A stretch of 37,355 bases of DNA from NCBI GenBank assembly GCA_003020945.1, contig PXRU01000012.1, positions 1 to 37,355 on the forward strand. Reading direction: 5' to 3'. Under the pieces are notes generated by a model that searched no databases, was not told the origin of the DNA, and worked only from the letters and a program-made list of their open reading frames with translations. The first letter of the stretch is position 1, and every line of letters starts with the position of its first letter. This DNA is from Halobacteriales archaeon QS_6_71_20 (GTDB lineage: Archaea > Halobacteriota > Halobacteria > Halobacteriales > Haloferacaceae). A program made the position numbers and the translations under genes. Positions 15,002 to 22,407 of this stretch are shown in pieces.

Positions 15002-16447
15002 TCAGTCGTCCTCCCGGGGAGTCGGCGTCGGCTCCTCGCCGACGCTGCGAGCCCGTCTGAGTCTGTTCAGCCCGAGATACGCCGCCCCGCCGGCGACGAT
15101 CCAGCCGACGCTCAGCCCCAGCGCCAGCGGGTCGGTCCGGACCAGATACACGACCAACACGACCGTCAACAGGAGGTTGAGCCCGATCCCCAAAAGCGGC
15201 GGGAGCGGGTAGAACGGGACCTCGTACGGCCGGTTCATCCGCGGCCGCTCGCGGCGGAGCTTGATCGTGGCGGCGTTGACCGCGACGAACGACAGCAGGA
15301 AGAACAGACTCGACATGTTGCCGGCGCTTCGGGTGGGCAGGACCACCGACCCGAGCATCACGACGGCGCTGAGGAGGACGGCCGCGAAGGGCGTCCCGAA
15401 GCGGTAGTGGATCCGCCCGACGGAGGGGAGGAGCTGACCCTCCCGCCCCATCGAGAACGCGACCCGTGAGGAGGCGATGACGACGGCGTTGAGCGCCGTC
15501 AGCGTCGAGAACACGGCACCGAACACGATCAGCGCGCCGCCGTTCCGGATCACCGGCAGCCCGGTCGGCATGAACGACGTCGCGGCCCGCGCGATGCCGG
15601 CCTCGCCCGCCGCCGCCAGTCCGGACGCCCCGAGCGTTCCGACGGCGATCGTCACGACGGCGATGTAGACGACGACCGTCGCGGCCAGGCTGACGAAGAT
15701 CGCCTTCGGAATGTTCTCCCTGGGGTTCTCGACCTCCTCGGTGACGGTGGTGATGAGGTCGTACCCCTCGAAGGCGATGAACGTGAGCCCCATCGCCGGG
15801 AGGAGGCCGAACGCGGCTCCGTCGCCGGTGAACAGCGGCTGGAACTCCGCGGAGGAGAACGCCGGCGAGAACGCGCCGAACGCGACGAACACGCCGAGGA
15901 TGGAGACCTTCACGACGGTAAACACCGTCTCGACGCTCCCGCTTGCGGCCGTCGAGGCCGCGTTCAGCCCGACCAGCCCGGCGATCGCGACGACCGCAAG
16001 CAGGAGACCGGCGCCGATCTCCACGTCGAGCCCCGGGACCGCGACCGCGCCGATCTCGTCGGGCGGCGGGGTCACGCCGTAGACGTGCAGCAGCTCGATG
16101 AAGTTCGGCGCGAACCCCAGCGCGTACAGCGCGCCGGCGATCATGTACGCGAACCACAGCATCCACCCCATGATGAACGACGCGAGGTCGTCGAACGTCT
16201 CCCGGACGAACGCGTAGCCGCCGCCGCTTTTCGGGATCGCGGCGGCCAGTTCCGCGTACGAGAGACCGGTGAACGCCGTCACGACTCCGTTGAGGACGAA
16301 CACGAGAACCGCCGCCGGGCCGGCGATCTCCGCGGCGAGGCCGGTCAACACGAAGATGCCGGCCCCGATCATCGCCCCCATCCCGATCATCGTCGCGTCC
16401 ACCAGCCCGAGCTCCGCACTCGGCTCCCGGTCGCCGCGGCTGCTCAT
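15002..16447 (-). CDS. APC-superfamily amino-acid permease
   Basis: Secondary transporter of amino acids or polyamines, 481 residues with about twelve membrane helices. The opening IGMGAMIGAGIFVLTG matches the helix-1 GxG substrate motif of APC proteins, and AIPKSGGGYAFVRETF is the usual segment at helix 3. The C-terminus is short and charged, without the UspA domains some haloarchaeal APC proteins carry. It is followed immediately by a TrkA-domain protein and faces a second one across a shared promoter region, suggesting RCK-type control of uptake. Substrate cannot be named. Confidence 0.88.
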   Translation of the reverse strand: MSSRGDREPSAELGLVDATMIGMGAMIGAGIFVLTGLAAEIAGPAAVLVFVLNGVVTAFTGLSYAELAAAIPKSGGGYAFVRETFDDLASFIMGWMLWFAYMIAGALYALGFAPNFIELLHVYGVTPPPDEIGAVAVPGLDVEIGAGLLLAVVAIAGLVGLNAASTAASGSVETVFTVVKVSILGVFVAFGAFSPAFSSAEFQPLFTGDGAAFGLLPAMGLTFIAFEGYDLITTVTEEVENPRENIPKAIFVSLAATVVVYIAVVTIAVGTLGASGLAAAGEAGIARAATSFMPTGLPVIRNGGALIVFGAVFSTLTALNAVVIASSRVAFSMGREGQLLPSVGRIHYRFGTPFAAVLLSAVVMLGSVVLPTRSAGNMSSLFFLLSFVAVNAATIKLRRERPRMNRPYEVPFYPLPPLLGIGLNLLLTVVLVVYLVRTDPLALGLSVGWIVAGGAAYLGLNRLRRARSVGEEPTPTPREDD

Positions 16448-16512
16448 GTGTTCGTCCCCCGTTCGCTCCGGGACGGTACGTCGTGACCGTGCGTCGACTC
16501 GTCGGAACCCGA

Positions 16513-16550
16513 CACGCGTGATAATTGGTAACGTGTGACGATTATTAACC
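16513..16550. promoter_or_regulatory. Divergent promoter region between permease and second TrkA protein
   Basis: The AT-rich part of the 255-base gap holds ATAATTGGTA (16521-16530) and ATTATTAACC (16541-16550), which read as TATA-like boxes on the minus strand for the permease, about 75-100 bases before its ATG. An 8-base palindrome CACGCGTG is at 16513-16520. The side facing 16703 shows no clear TATA box. Confidence 0.4.
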
Positions 16551-16702
16551 CTACCGCACGCCGAGACGAGTGCATCCGCCCGTGAGCGCGGACGTGCCGA
16601 CGGATCGCCCGGAACGACCGAGGCTCGGTACGGTGCCCGAGGGGGTTCCGCGGCGGCAGGCGCGGCACAACAGCTAAGCAGGCCGGCGTCTGAACTTCAC
16701 GA

Positions 16703-17380
16703 ATGGGCATACGAATGGGCATGGATCTCCGCGTCGTCGTCGTCGGCGGTCACCACGTCGGCTATCACGCCGCACGGAAGCTGACCGACCGCGGTCACGA
16801 GGTCGTCATCGTCGAGAAGGACCAGCGGCGCGTGGAGTATCTGAGCGACCAGTACATCGGGACGGTCATCCACGGCGACGGGGGTCGCCGGAGCGTCCTT
16901 CGTCAGGCCGGACTCGACCGGAGCGACGTGGTCGCCGCGCTCACGGGGTACGGCGCGATGACCAACGTCGGGATCTGTACGATGGCGCGCGACGTAGCTC
17001 CCGGGATCGACACCGTCGCGCGGATCGACCACGGCGACGCCGACGAGTACACCGGGATGGTCGACAGCGTCGTCTACCCGGAGGAGTTGGCCGCCCACGC
17101 CGCGACCAACGAGATCGTCTCCGTCGCGGACGGCGGCGTCCGGACGATCGAGGAGGTCTCGGCGGACCTGGAGCTCGTCGACGTGATGGTCGACCCGGGC
17201 GCGCCGGCGGCGGGAAAGCGGTTGGCGGACGTCTCGTTCCCCCGCGGTTCCGTCGTCGTCGCGGACCGCGAGGGGAACCAGCTTCCGGGCCCCGAACTGG
17301 TGTTGAACCCCGGCCGTCGCTACGTGCTCGCGGTACACGCGGACGTCAGCGACGAGGTCGTCCGCCTCCTCAGGGGGTGA
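16703..17380 (+). CDS. TrkA-N/TrkA-C domain protein with altered nucleotide motif
   Basis: Up to 225 residues, homologous over its length to the protein at 14350. Both share TVIHGD, VVAALTG, DPGAPAAGKRLADVSFP (DGAPAAGKELRSVRFP there) and a C-terminal LLRG. The Rossmann glycine motif is VVVVGGHHVGYHAARKL, where His replaces the second conserved Gly, so dinucleotide binding may be changed. The start is ambiguous: ATGs at 16703, 16715 and 16721. A 12-base tandem duplication (16699-16710 and 16711-16722) created the first; 16715 or 16721 may be original. It is divergent from the APC permease. Confidence 0.8.
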   Translation: MGIRMGMDLRVVVVGGHHVGYHAARKLTDRGHEVVIVEKDQRRVEYLSDQYIGTVIHGDGGRRSVLRQAGLDRSDVVAALTGYGAMTNVGICTMARDVAPGIDTVARIDHGDADEYTGMVDSVVYPEELAAHAATNEIVSVADGGVRTIEEVSADLELVDVMVDPGAPAAGKRLADVSFPRGSVVVADREGNQLPGPELVLNPGRRYVLAVHADVSDEVVRLLRG

Positions 17381-17419
17381 CGGCCGGTCCCGCGGCGGGG
17401 GCGACGGGCCGACGAGGCG

Positions 17420-17710
17420 TCACCGCCGGGAGACGGCGTCGTACACGCCCGGCACGTCGGTCTCCTCGGCGGAGACGACGATCTCCTCGCCCTCGGCGGC
17501 GGGTTCGTCGGCGACGACGGTGACGGCCTCGATCGGGTCGCGGCGGACGAACGCGACCAGCCGGTCCAGCCACGACGGCGCCCCGCCCGCCCGGCAGACG
17601 AGCAGGTAGCGAGCCTCCGCGAGGTCGCGGACGGCCGGCTGGAGGTCGTACTCGTCGAGTTCGTCGGGAGCGACCGCGTGGAGCACCTCCCCGCGGATAG
17701 TCTCGGCCAC
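17420..17710 (-). CDS. Conserved-looking haloarchaeal protein of unknown function
   Basis: 96 residues, acidic and soluble, with no membrane segment. It contains an alpha/beta pattern with RYLLVCRAGG, a Trp-containing basic patch (PSWLDRLVAFVRRDPIEAVTVVAD) and a C-terminal acidic stretch. No catalytic motif. Convergent with the TrkA gene (39 bases between ends) and divergent from the next small gene. I vaguely associate it with a haloarchaeal DUF (DUF7526) but cannot confirm that. Confidence 0.6.
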   Translation of the reverse strand: MAETIRGEVLHAVAPDELDEYDLQPAVRDLAEARYLLVCRAGGAPSWLDRLVAFVRRDPIEAVTVVADEPAAEGEEIVVSAEETDVPGVYDAVSRR

Positions 17711-17802
17711 ACCCCCGAACGGCGCTCCGACGCCAAGGGCCCGTCGGTTCAGTGCTGTGGGTGTCGATCCGTTCTTCGGTCGCGGTCCCGAACGCCTCCG
17801 CC

Positions 17803-18054
17803 GTGAACCACGACCGGATCCACGCGCGGGAGCCGACCCACAACCGGGACCGCTGGTCGGTCGGCCGGGTCGAGGCGATCGGCGAGCGCGACGGCCACTG
17901 CGTCGTCACCGTCCGTCCCGAGGGCGACGGCGATTCCGTCGAGCTCACGGTGACGCTCGCCGTCCGCGACCTGTTCGTCTCCCGGCTGGACACCGACGGC
18001 GCCGTCGAGTCCGCCGTCGGCGAGCGCGTCTGGTACCGCCAGCGCGGCGGCTGA
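17803..18054 (+). CDS. Small haloarchaeal protein of unknown function
   Basis: 83 residues from GTG 17803 (VNHDRIHAREPTHNRDRWSV); the frame is open back to GTG 17752, which would add 17 residues of poor composition. I prefer 17803 because the sequence becomes haloarchaeal-looking exactly there. Central beta-strand pattern (GRVEAIGERDGHCVVTVRPE, then VELTVTLAVRDLFVSRLD) and a closing VWYRQRGG suggest a small beta-barrel. Function unknown. Confidence 0.55.
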   Translation: MNHDRIHAREPTHNRDRWSVGRVEAIGERDGHCVVTVRPEGDGDSVELTVTLAVRDLFVSRLDTDGAVESAVGERVWYRQRGG

Positions 18055-18460
18055 CGGGCCACCCTCGCAGTCCGCAGGGTCGTCGCCGTCCGCGTTCCAC
18101 CCCCACGCCGGTGTCGTCCGCGTTCCGCCCTCGTCGCCGCTCAGTCGGGGCTGGTCGGGGCCGCGCCCCCCACGGCGACGGTCGCCGTGATCGCGACGGC
18201 CGCCGTAATCGGTCCCTACGAGGGAGACGGACGCCGCTACGTGCTCGACTGCGGGGACGAGCGGCCCGGTCGGGACGTCGCAGCTCCTCGGAGACGAGTG
18301 CGGCCGCGGTATCCATCCGTTTCGAGCCAGTGACGAGCGCGCTCGCCGCTGCGATCACCCGGCCGATGATCGGTGTGAGGGTCGAAACCGATCCGTATTC
18401 GAACGTAATCGACGGTAGTGTGCAGCCACTGTGAAACATTGATTTGCGGCTACTTACCCG
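18055..18460. other. Gap before the surface-glycan cluster
   Basis: About 400 bases without a gene I can support. Short protein-like stretches occur in different frames: a plus-strand VIGPYEGDGRRYVLDCGDER near 18208-18267, and a minus-strand piece from an ATG at 18439 reading SITFEYGSVSTLTPIIGRVI. Neither has a full frame or family. They may be scraps of decayed genes. Composition becomes more AT-rich toward 18480. Confidence 0.35.
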
Positions 18461-18507
18461 ACAATTTAAGATGCCCCTTCTCGTGCTGCTCACTCGCAGG
18501 CGAGTGA
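18461..18507 (+). promoter_or_regulatory. TATA-like box and 18-base palindrome before the glycan cluster
   Basis: ACAATTTAAG (18461-18470) is a TATA-like box. TCACTCGC-AG-GCGAGTGA (18490-18507) is a perfect inverted repeat ending three bases before the ATG at 18511. The expected transcription start (about 25 bases after the box) falls in the repeat, so it could be a repressor operator or a 5'-end hairpin. Confidence 0.5.
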
Positions 18508-18510
18508 TCA

Positions 18511-19155
18511 ATGGGGGGATGGAGCACACGCGGACGCGGACAGCGTCTGCTAACGGCAGCTGTGGTATCGATACTGACGATCTCGCTCGTGGCGTTCGCG
18601 GGGACATCCGCGGCGGTCGACGCGAGCGTGACCGGTCCCGGCGAGGTGACCAGTCCCGGGACCGTCGACGTGCAGTCGGTCGTGGACGTCCGTGGGAGCG
18701 AGGACGTTCGGATCGAGAGCTTCACGCTCACCGTCCGTTCGGCGGGGTCGCCGGGCGAGGAGGTGGCCGTGACGGTCGGGCCGAACGGGACGGTCCGCTC
18801 GGTCGCGCCGGAACGCGGCGTGGCCGGCGAGGGTGAGATCCGGATCGCCCAGCTCCGCCGGTCGCTGAACGTGACGGTGAGCGGAGCGACCCCCGACTAC
18901 GGCTACGGCTATGGGTACGGCTACGGCGACGTGTCGATCACGGTCGACGCCTCGTTCAGCTCGACGGCGCTGAAACACGGCGAGTACGAGCTGTTCCTCT
19001 CGGTGAACACGCCGTCCGCGGAGGACCAGTACCGGTCGAGCGCGGAGACGTTCGAGGTGCTCGTGCCGGGCGAGGGCTCGCCGCCGGACCGCGGCGAGGG
19101 AACCGACGCCCGCGGCGGCCCCGCCGACGGCCCGCGGCGCGGCGGGGTGCGGTGA
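18511..19155 (+). CDS. Secreted protein with Tyr-Gly repeat, unknown function
   Basis: 214 residues from ATG 18511. The N-terminus has basic residues (RGRGQR), a hydrophobic core (about 13-31) and a likely cleavage after an Ala-rich stretch (GTSAA), so it is a Sec- or Tat-type exported protein. The body has two beta-rich, Ig-like halves (SVVDVRGSEDVRIESFTLTV and a later GEYELFLSVNTPS) separated by (Tyr-Gly)5. The C-terminus is Gly/Asp/Arg-rich and lacks a clear PGF-type sorting signal. It overlaps the flippase gene by GTGA and probably belongs to the surface-glycan unit, as an accessory surface protein (inference). Confidence 0.65.
   Translation: MGGWSTRGRGQRLLTAAVVSILTISLVAFAGTSAAVDASVTGPGEVTSPGTVDVQSVVDVRGSEDVRIESFTLTVRSAGSPGEEVAVTVGPNGTVRSVAPERGVAGEGEIRIAQLRRSLNVTVSGATPDYGYGYGYGYGDVSITVDASFSSTALKHGEYELFLSVNTPSAEDQYRSSAETFEVLVPGEGSPPDRGEGTDARGGPADGPRRGGVR
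18898..18927 (+). repeat. (Tyr-Gly)5 codon repeat
   Basis: Five TAC/TAT-GGC/GGG codon pairs in a row inside the secreted protein. Such short repeats change length easily by slippage; the codons are not all identical, so it has been stable for some time. Confidence 0.8.
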
Positions 19156-20374
19156 CCCACGAGAGCGAGACTGACGACCACATGTTCGACACAGACACGC
19201 TCTCGGACGGGCGACTACTGACACGTATCGCCAGACGGGTCCGGAACGTGGGCGCCGACGAGCTGGTCCGCCACGGCGGCCTGATGGCCGCGGCGACAGT
19301 GGTCGCCGGCGGATTCAACTACGCCTATCAGGTCGCCGTCGGGCGCGTCCTCGGCGCCGAGGCGTACGGCGTCTTCGGCGCGCTGTTCGCGCTGTTTTTC
19401 CTGCTGCAGATCGTCGGCCGCGGGGTCCGGTTCAGCGCCTCGCGCTTCGCCGCCGAGCTCGACGGCGCCGACGAGCGCGCCGCGTTCTACCGCGGGTTCC
19501 TGCTGCGGTCGGCCGCGCTCGGGGTGGTCGGCTTCGGCGTGCTCGTCGCCGCCAGCCCCGTGATCGCGGACTTCCTCGGGCTCGACTCGGCGGCGCCGGT
19601 GACGGTCGTCGCCGCCGCCATCGGCGTCGAACTCGTGTTGACGGGCAACCAGGGCACCCTGCAGGGACTCCAGCGGTTCGCCGCGCTCGGGGGGTTCAAG
19701 ACGATCCAGGCGGGGGTGAAGTTCGCGCTCGGCGTCTCGCTCGTACTCGCCGGACTCGGCCTGTACGGCGCCTTCGCGGGGGTCGTCCTCGGGTCGGCGG
19801 TCGTGCTCGCGGCGTCGACGGGCTACCTGCTGTGGCGGCTCGGCCGGCCGGCGGCCGAGACGCCCGCCTTCGACTACCGGCGGGCGTACCGGTACGTTCT
19901 GCCCGCGGCGGTGGCGGGGTTCTGTCTGACGGTGCCCGCGAACGCGGACGTGGTCCTCGTCAAGCACTTCTTCCCGACCGCCCGGAGGCGCTGTTCGACC
20001 GGGCGCTGGCGTACGCCGCGCTGGTCGGCGCCGGCGGCGCGCTGGTGTACTGGGTCGCGGCCGAGCACGTCCTCAGGCTGGCGTACGGCGCCGAGTACGT
20101 CGCCGCCGCGCCGCTGGTTCGCTGGTACGGCCTCGCGGTGTCGGCGGTCGTGCTGGCGATCGTCGTGCTGAACTTCGAGCTCGCCCGCGACCGGACGGGG
20201 TACGTCTACCTGTTCGCCGCGGGGTCGGTCGTCGAGCTCGCACTCGTCTGGGCGTTCCACTCGTCGCTGATCCGGGTCGCCCAGATCGTCATGCTGTCGA
20301 ACGCGGTGCTGTTTCTGATCGGGTTCGCGACGGTCAAGCTCGATCTCGATCTCCGAACGGTGTTCGACCTATGA
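19152..20374 (+). pseudogene. Polysaccharide flippase (Wzx/MATE-like) with internal deletion and frameshift
   Basis: Lipid-linked glycan flippase of the oligosaccharide flippase family. From GTG 19152 (GTGA overlap) the first frame is good to about residue 276, ending in NADVVLVKHFFPT, with helices such as LMAAATVVAGGFNYAYQ and VLGAEAYGVFGALFALFFLL. The protein then continues in another frame as EALFDRALAYAALVGAGGAL to the stop at 20374. The total span (1,223 bases) is not a multiple of three and gives about 405 codons, against roughly 460-500 in intact relatives. The segment normally following KHFFP (helices with the gliding YSAVAVLGKI-type pattern) is missing. So this is a deletion of about 70 residues that shifted the frame near 19980, not a single-base sequencing slip. 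The next gene starts by ATGA at its end. Confidence 0.75.
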
Positions 20375-22407
20375 GCGATACAACTACTGCAGTCGATCGC
20401 GCGAGCGGGGCAGCCACGCACGAACACGCACGCGACCGATCCGTCGTCGTCCCGGTGTATCGGGAACGGCCGGCGGTCTGGACGGCGCTCGTCGACCGCC
20501 TTCTCTCGCGGGGCTGGGACGAGGTCGTCGTCTGTCTCGACGACCCGGACGAGCGGACGCTCGAAGCGGCCGCCCGGGTCGAGGCGACCGACGAGGTGAG
20601 CCTCTCGGTCAGCGACGCTCGCCGGGGGAAAGGCGGCGCCCTCCGGGAGGGACTGTCGGTCGCGAGCGGCGAGATCCTCGGCTACGTCGACGCCGACGGT
20701 GCCGTCTCGGTCGACGCTCTCGACGAACTGTACCGCGCCGTCGAGCGCGGCGAGACGGCGGTCGCCGCCGGGTCGCGCGACGCCGGCGACGCCGGCCGAC
20801 GCGGCCAGTCGGCGCTGCGACGGGCGCTGGGTCGCGGCTACCGACTGCTCGCGCGCGGCCTGACGGGCGTCCCGGTCACGGACTTCCAGTGTGGCGCGAA
20901 GGCGCTTCACGCCGACGTGTGGACGGCGGTCGCGCCCGACGTGACGGAGACGGGCTTCGCGTTCGACACGGAGCTGCTCGCACACGCCCACCGGCGCGGC
21001 TTCGACGTCCGGGAGATCCCGATCGAGTGGCACGACCCCGGCGAGAGCGACGTCGACGTCGGCAGCGACGTGCCCGACCTGGTGCGGTCGCTGGTCCGGA
21101 TCCGGCGCTCCCTCGGGGCGGTGCCGCGGTCGGTCGCCGACGGCGGCGGCCCCGGGTCGACGGCCGGGCGCGCGGCCGACAAGGGCGATCCGGGAGCCGA
21201 GCGCGTCCGCGACGGGGACGCGGGCGACGCCGACCCGACGCGGATCGCGCTGGTGAGCTCGCACCCCCCGAACCGCGGCCACCTCGCGGAGTACGGCGAG
21301 GAGCTCGCGCGGTCGTACGCGGAGCGCGAGGACGTCGAGGTGACGGTGCTGTCGCGCCGGACCGAGCGCGCCCCCGAGTTCGAGGGGTACGGCGGCTACG
21401 AGGTGCGGCGGATCTGGGAGCGCGACTCCGTCGCCTCGGCGTGGCGGCTGGTCGGCGAGCTCCGGGCCGGCGACTACGACGCCGTCCAGTTCAACGTCCA
21501 CATGACGTACTTCGGGACGACGAACGCCCACCGGTTCCTCGGGCTCGCGCTGCCGCCGCTGTGTCGGGCGGCGCTGAACGTCCCCGTCGTGACGACGCTG
21601 CACGACCTGCTGGAGGTCGTCGAGGACGACCACGTCGACGACACCGTCGGCGCGCTCGAACGGGTCGGCGCCCGGGCGGCGACCCAGCTGGTCCTGCTGT
21701 CGGACGCCACGACGGTCACGGCCGCGGAGTACCGGGACGTGGTCGCCGAGCGCTACCCGCTGGGCGAGCCCGTCCACGTGCCCCACGGGACGTTCCAGCG
21801 GACCGACGGCGGGACGGGGGCGCTGGAGCCGCCGCTGCGGCTGCTCGTGTTCGGCTTCCTCGGCCCGACGAAGGACGTCGAGACGACCGTCGAGGCGTTC
21901 GCCGAGGTCCGCGAGGCGGTGCCCGACGCCGAACTCGTGATCGCCGGCGGCTCCCACCCGGACCACCCTGACCACCGCGAGCGGCTGGAGTCACGTTTCG
22001 GCGACGAGCCCGGCGTCACGTTCACCGGCTACGTCGACGAGGACGACCTCGACGACGTCTGGCACGAGGCGACGGCCGTCCTGATGCCGTACCACACCTG
22101 CACCGGCGTCAGCGGCGTGTTCCAGCTGGCGAAGTCGTACGGGAAGCCCGTCGTCGCCTTCGAGACCGACGGAATGTGCACCTCGACGGTCGAGACCGGC
22201 GGCGACGCCGCGTTCGTCGAGCCGGGCTCGCCGACGGCGCTGGCCGACCGGGTCGTCGACCTGTGGGCGGAGCCCGAGCGGCTGGAGGCGCTCGCCCGCG
22301 CCAACGCCGCCGCCGGCGACCGGGTGACGATGGCCGAGACGACCGACCGGATGCTCGAACTCCTCGCGGACCCGTCGACGGCGACCGCCGGGGGTGAGGA
22401 GGCGTGA
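20371..22407 (+). CDS. Two-domain glycosyltransferase: GT2 fused to GT4
   Basis: 678 residues from ATG 20371. Residues 20-250 are a GT2 domain of the dolichyl-phosphate sugar synthase type. It has VVVPVYRERPAVWTALVDRL, the nucleotide-sugar motif GYVDADGAVS, RRGKGGALREG, and the acceptor-side DFQCGAKALH and GFAFDTELLAHAHRRGFDV. A Gly/Asp-rich linker covers about 250-288. Residues 290-670 are a GT-B fold GT4 transferase with IALVSSHPPNRGHLAEYGEE, VPHGTF, a LVFGFLGPTKDVETTVEAF start of the C-lobe and a GVSGVFQLAKSYGKPVVAF donor site. One chain could charge a lipid carrier and extend a glycan. It is translationally coupled to the damaged flippase and the sulfatase-fold gene. Confidence 0.88.
   Translation: MSDTTTAVDRASGAATHEHARDRSVVVPVYRERPAVWTALVDRLLSRGWDEVVVCLDDPDERTLEAAARVEATDEVSLSVSDARRGKGGALREGLSVASGEILGYVDADGAVSVDALDELYRAVERGETAVAAGSRDAGDAGRRGQSALRRALGRGYRLLARGLTGVPVTDFQCGAKALHADVWTAVAPDVTETGFAFDTELLAHAHRRGFDVREIPIEWHDPGESDVDVGSDVPDLVRSLVRIRRSLGAVPRSVADGGGPGSTAGRAADKGDPGAERVRDGDAGDADPTRIALVSSHPPNRGHLAEYGEELARSYAEREDVEVTVLSRRTERAPEFEGYGGYEVRRIWERDSVASAWRLVGELRAGDYDAVQFNVHMTYFGTTNAHRFLGLALPPLCRAALNVPVVTTLHDLLEVVEDDHVDDTVGALERVGARAATQLVLLSDATTVTAAEYRDVVAERYPLGEPVHVPHGTFQRTDGGTGALEPPLRLLVFGFLGPTKDVETTVEAFAEVREAVPDAELVIAGGSHPDHPDHRERLESRFGDEPGVTFTGYVDEDDLDDVWHEATAVLMPYHTCTGVSGVFQLAKSYGKPVVAFETDGMCTSTVETGGDAAFVEPGSPTALADRVVDLWAEPERLEALARANAAAGDRVTMAETTDRMLELLADPSTATAGGEEA

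Noticed and set aside
13054..15060. Plus-strand open frame of 668 codons over the kinase and TrkA genes
   Set aside because: Spans two real genes and their intergenic region in antisense; no domain, very polar repetitive composition.
18898..18927. Tyr-Gly repeat considered as a CRISPR or tandem-repeat array
   Set aside because: It is a short in-frame codon repeat in one protein, with no spacers.
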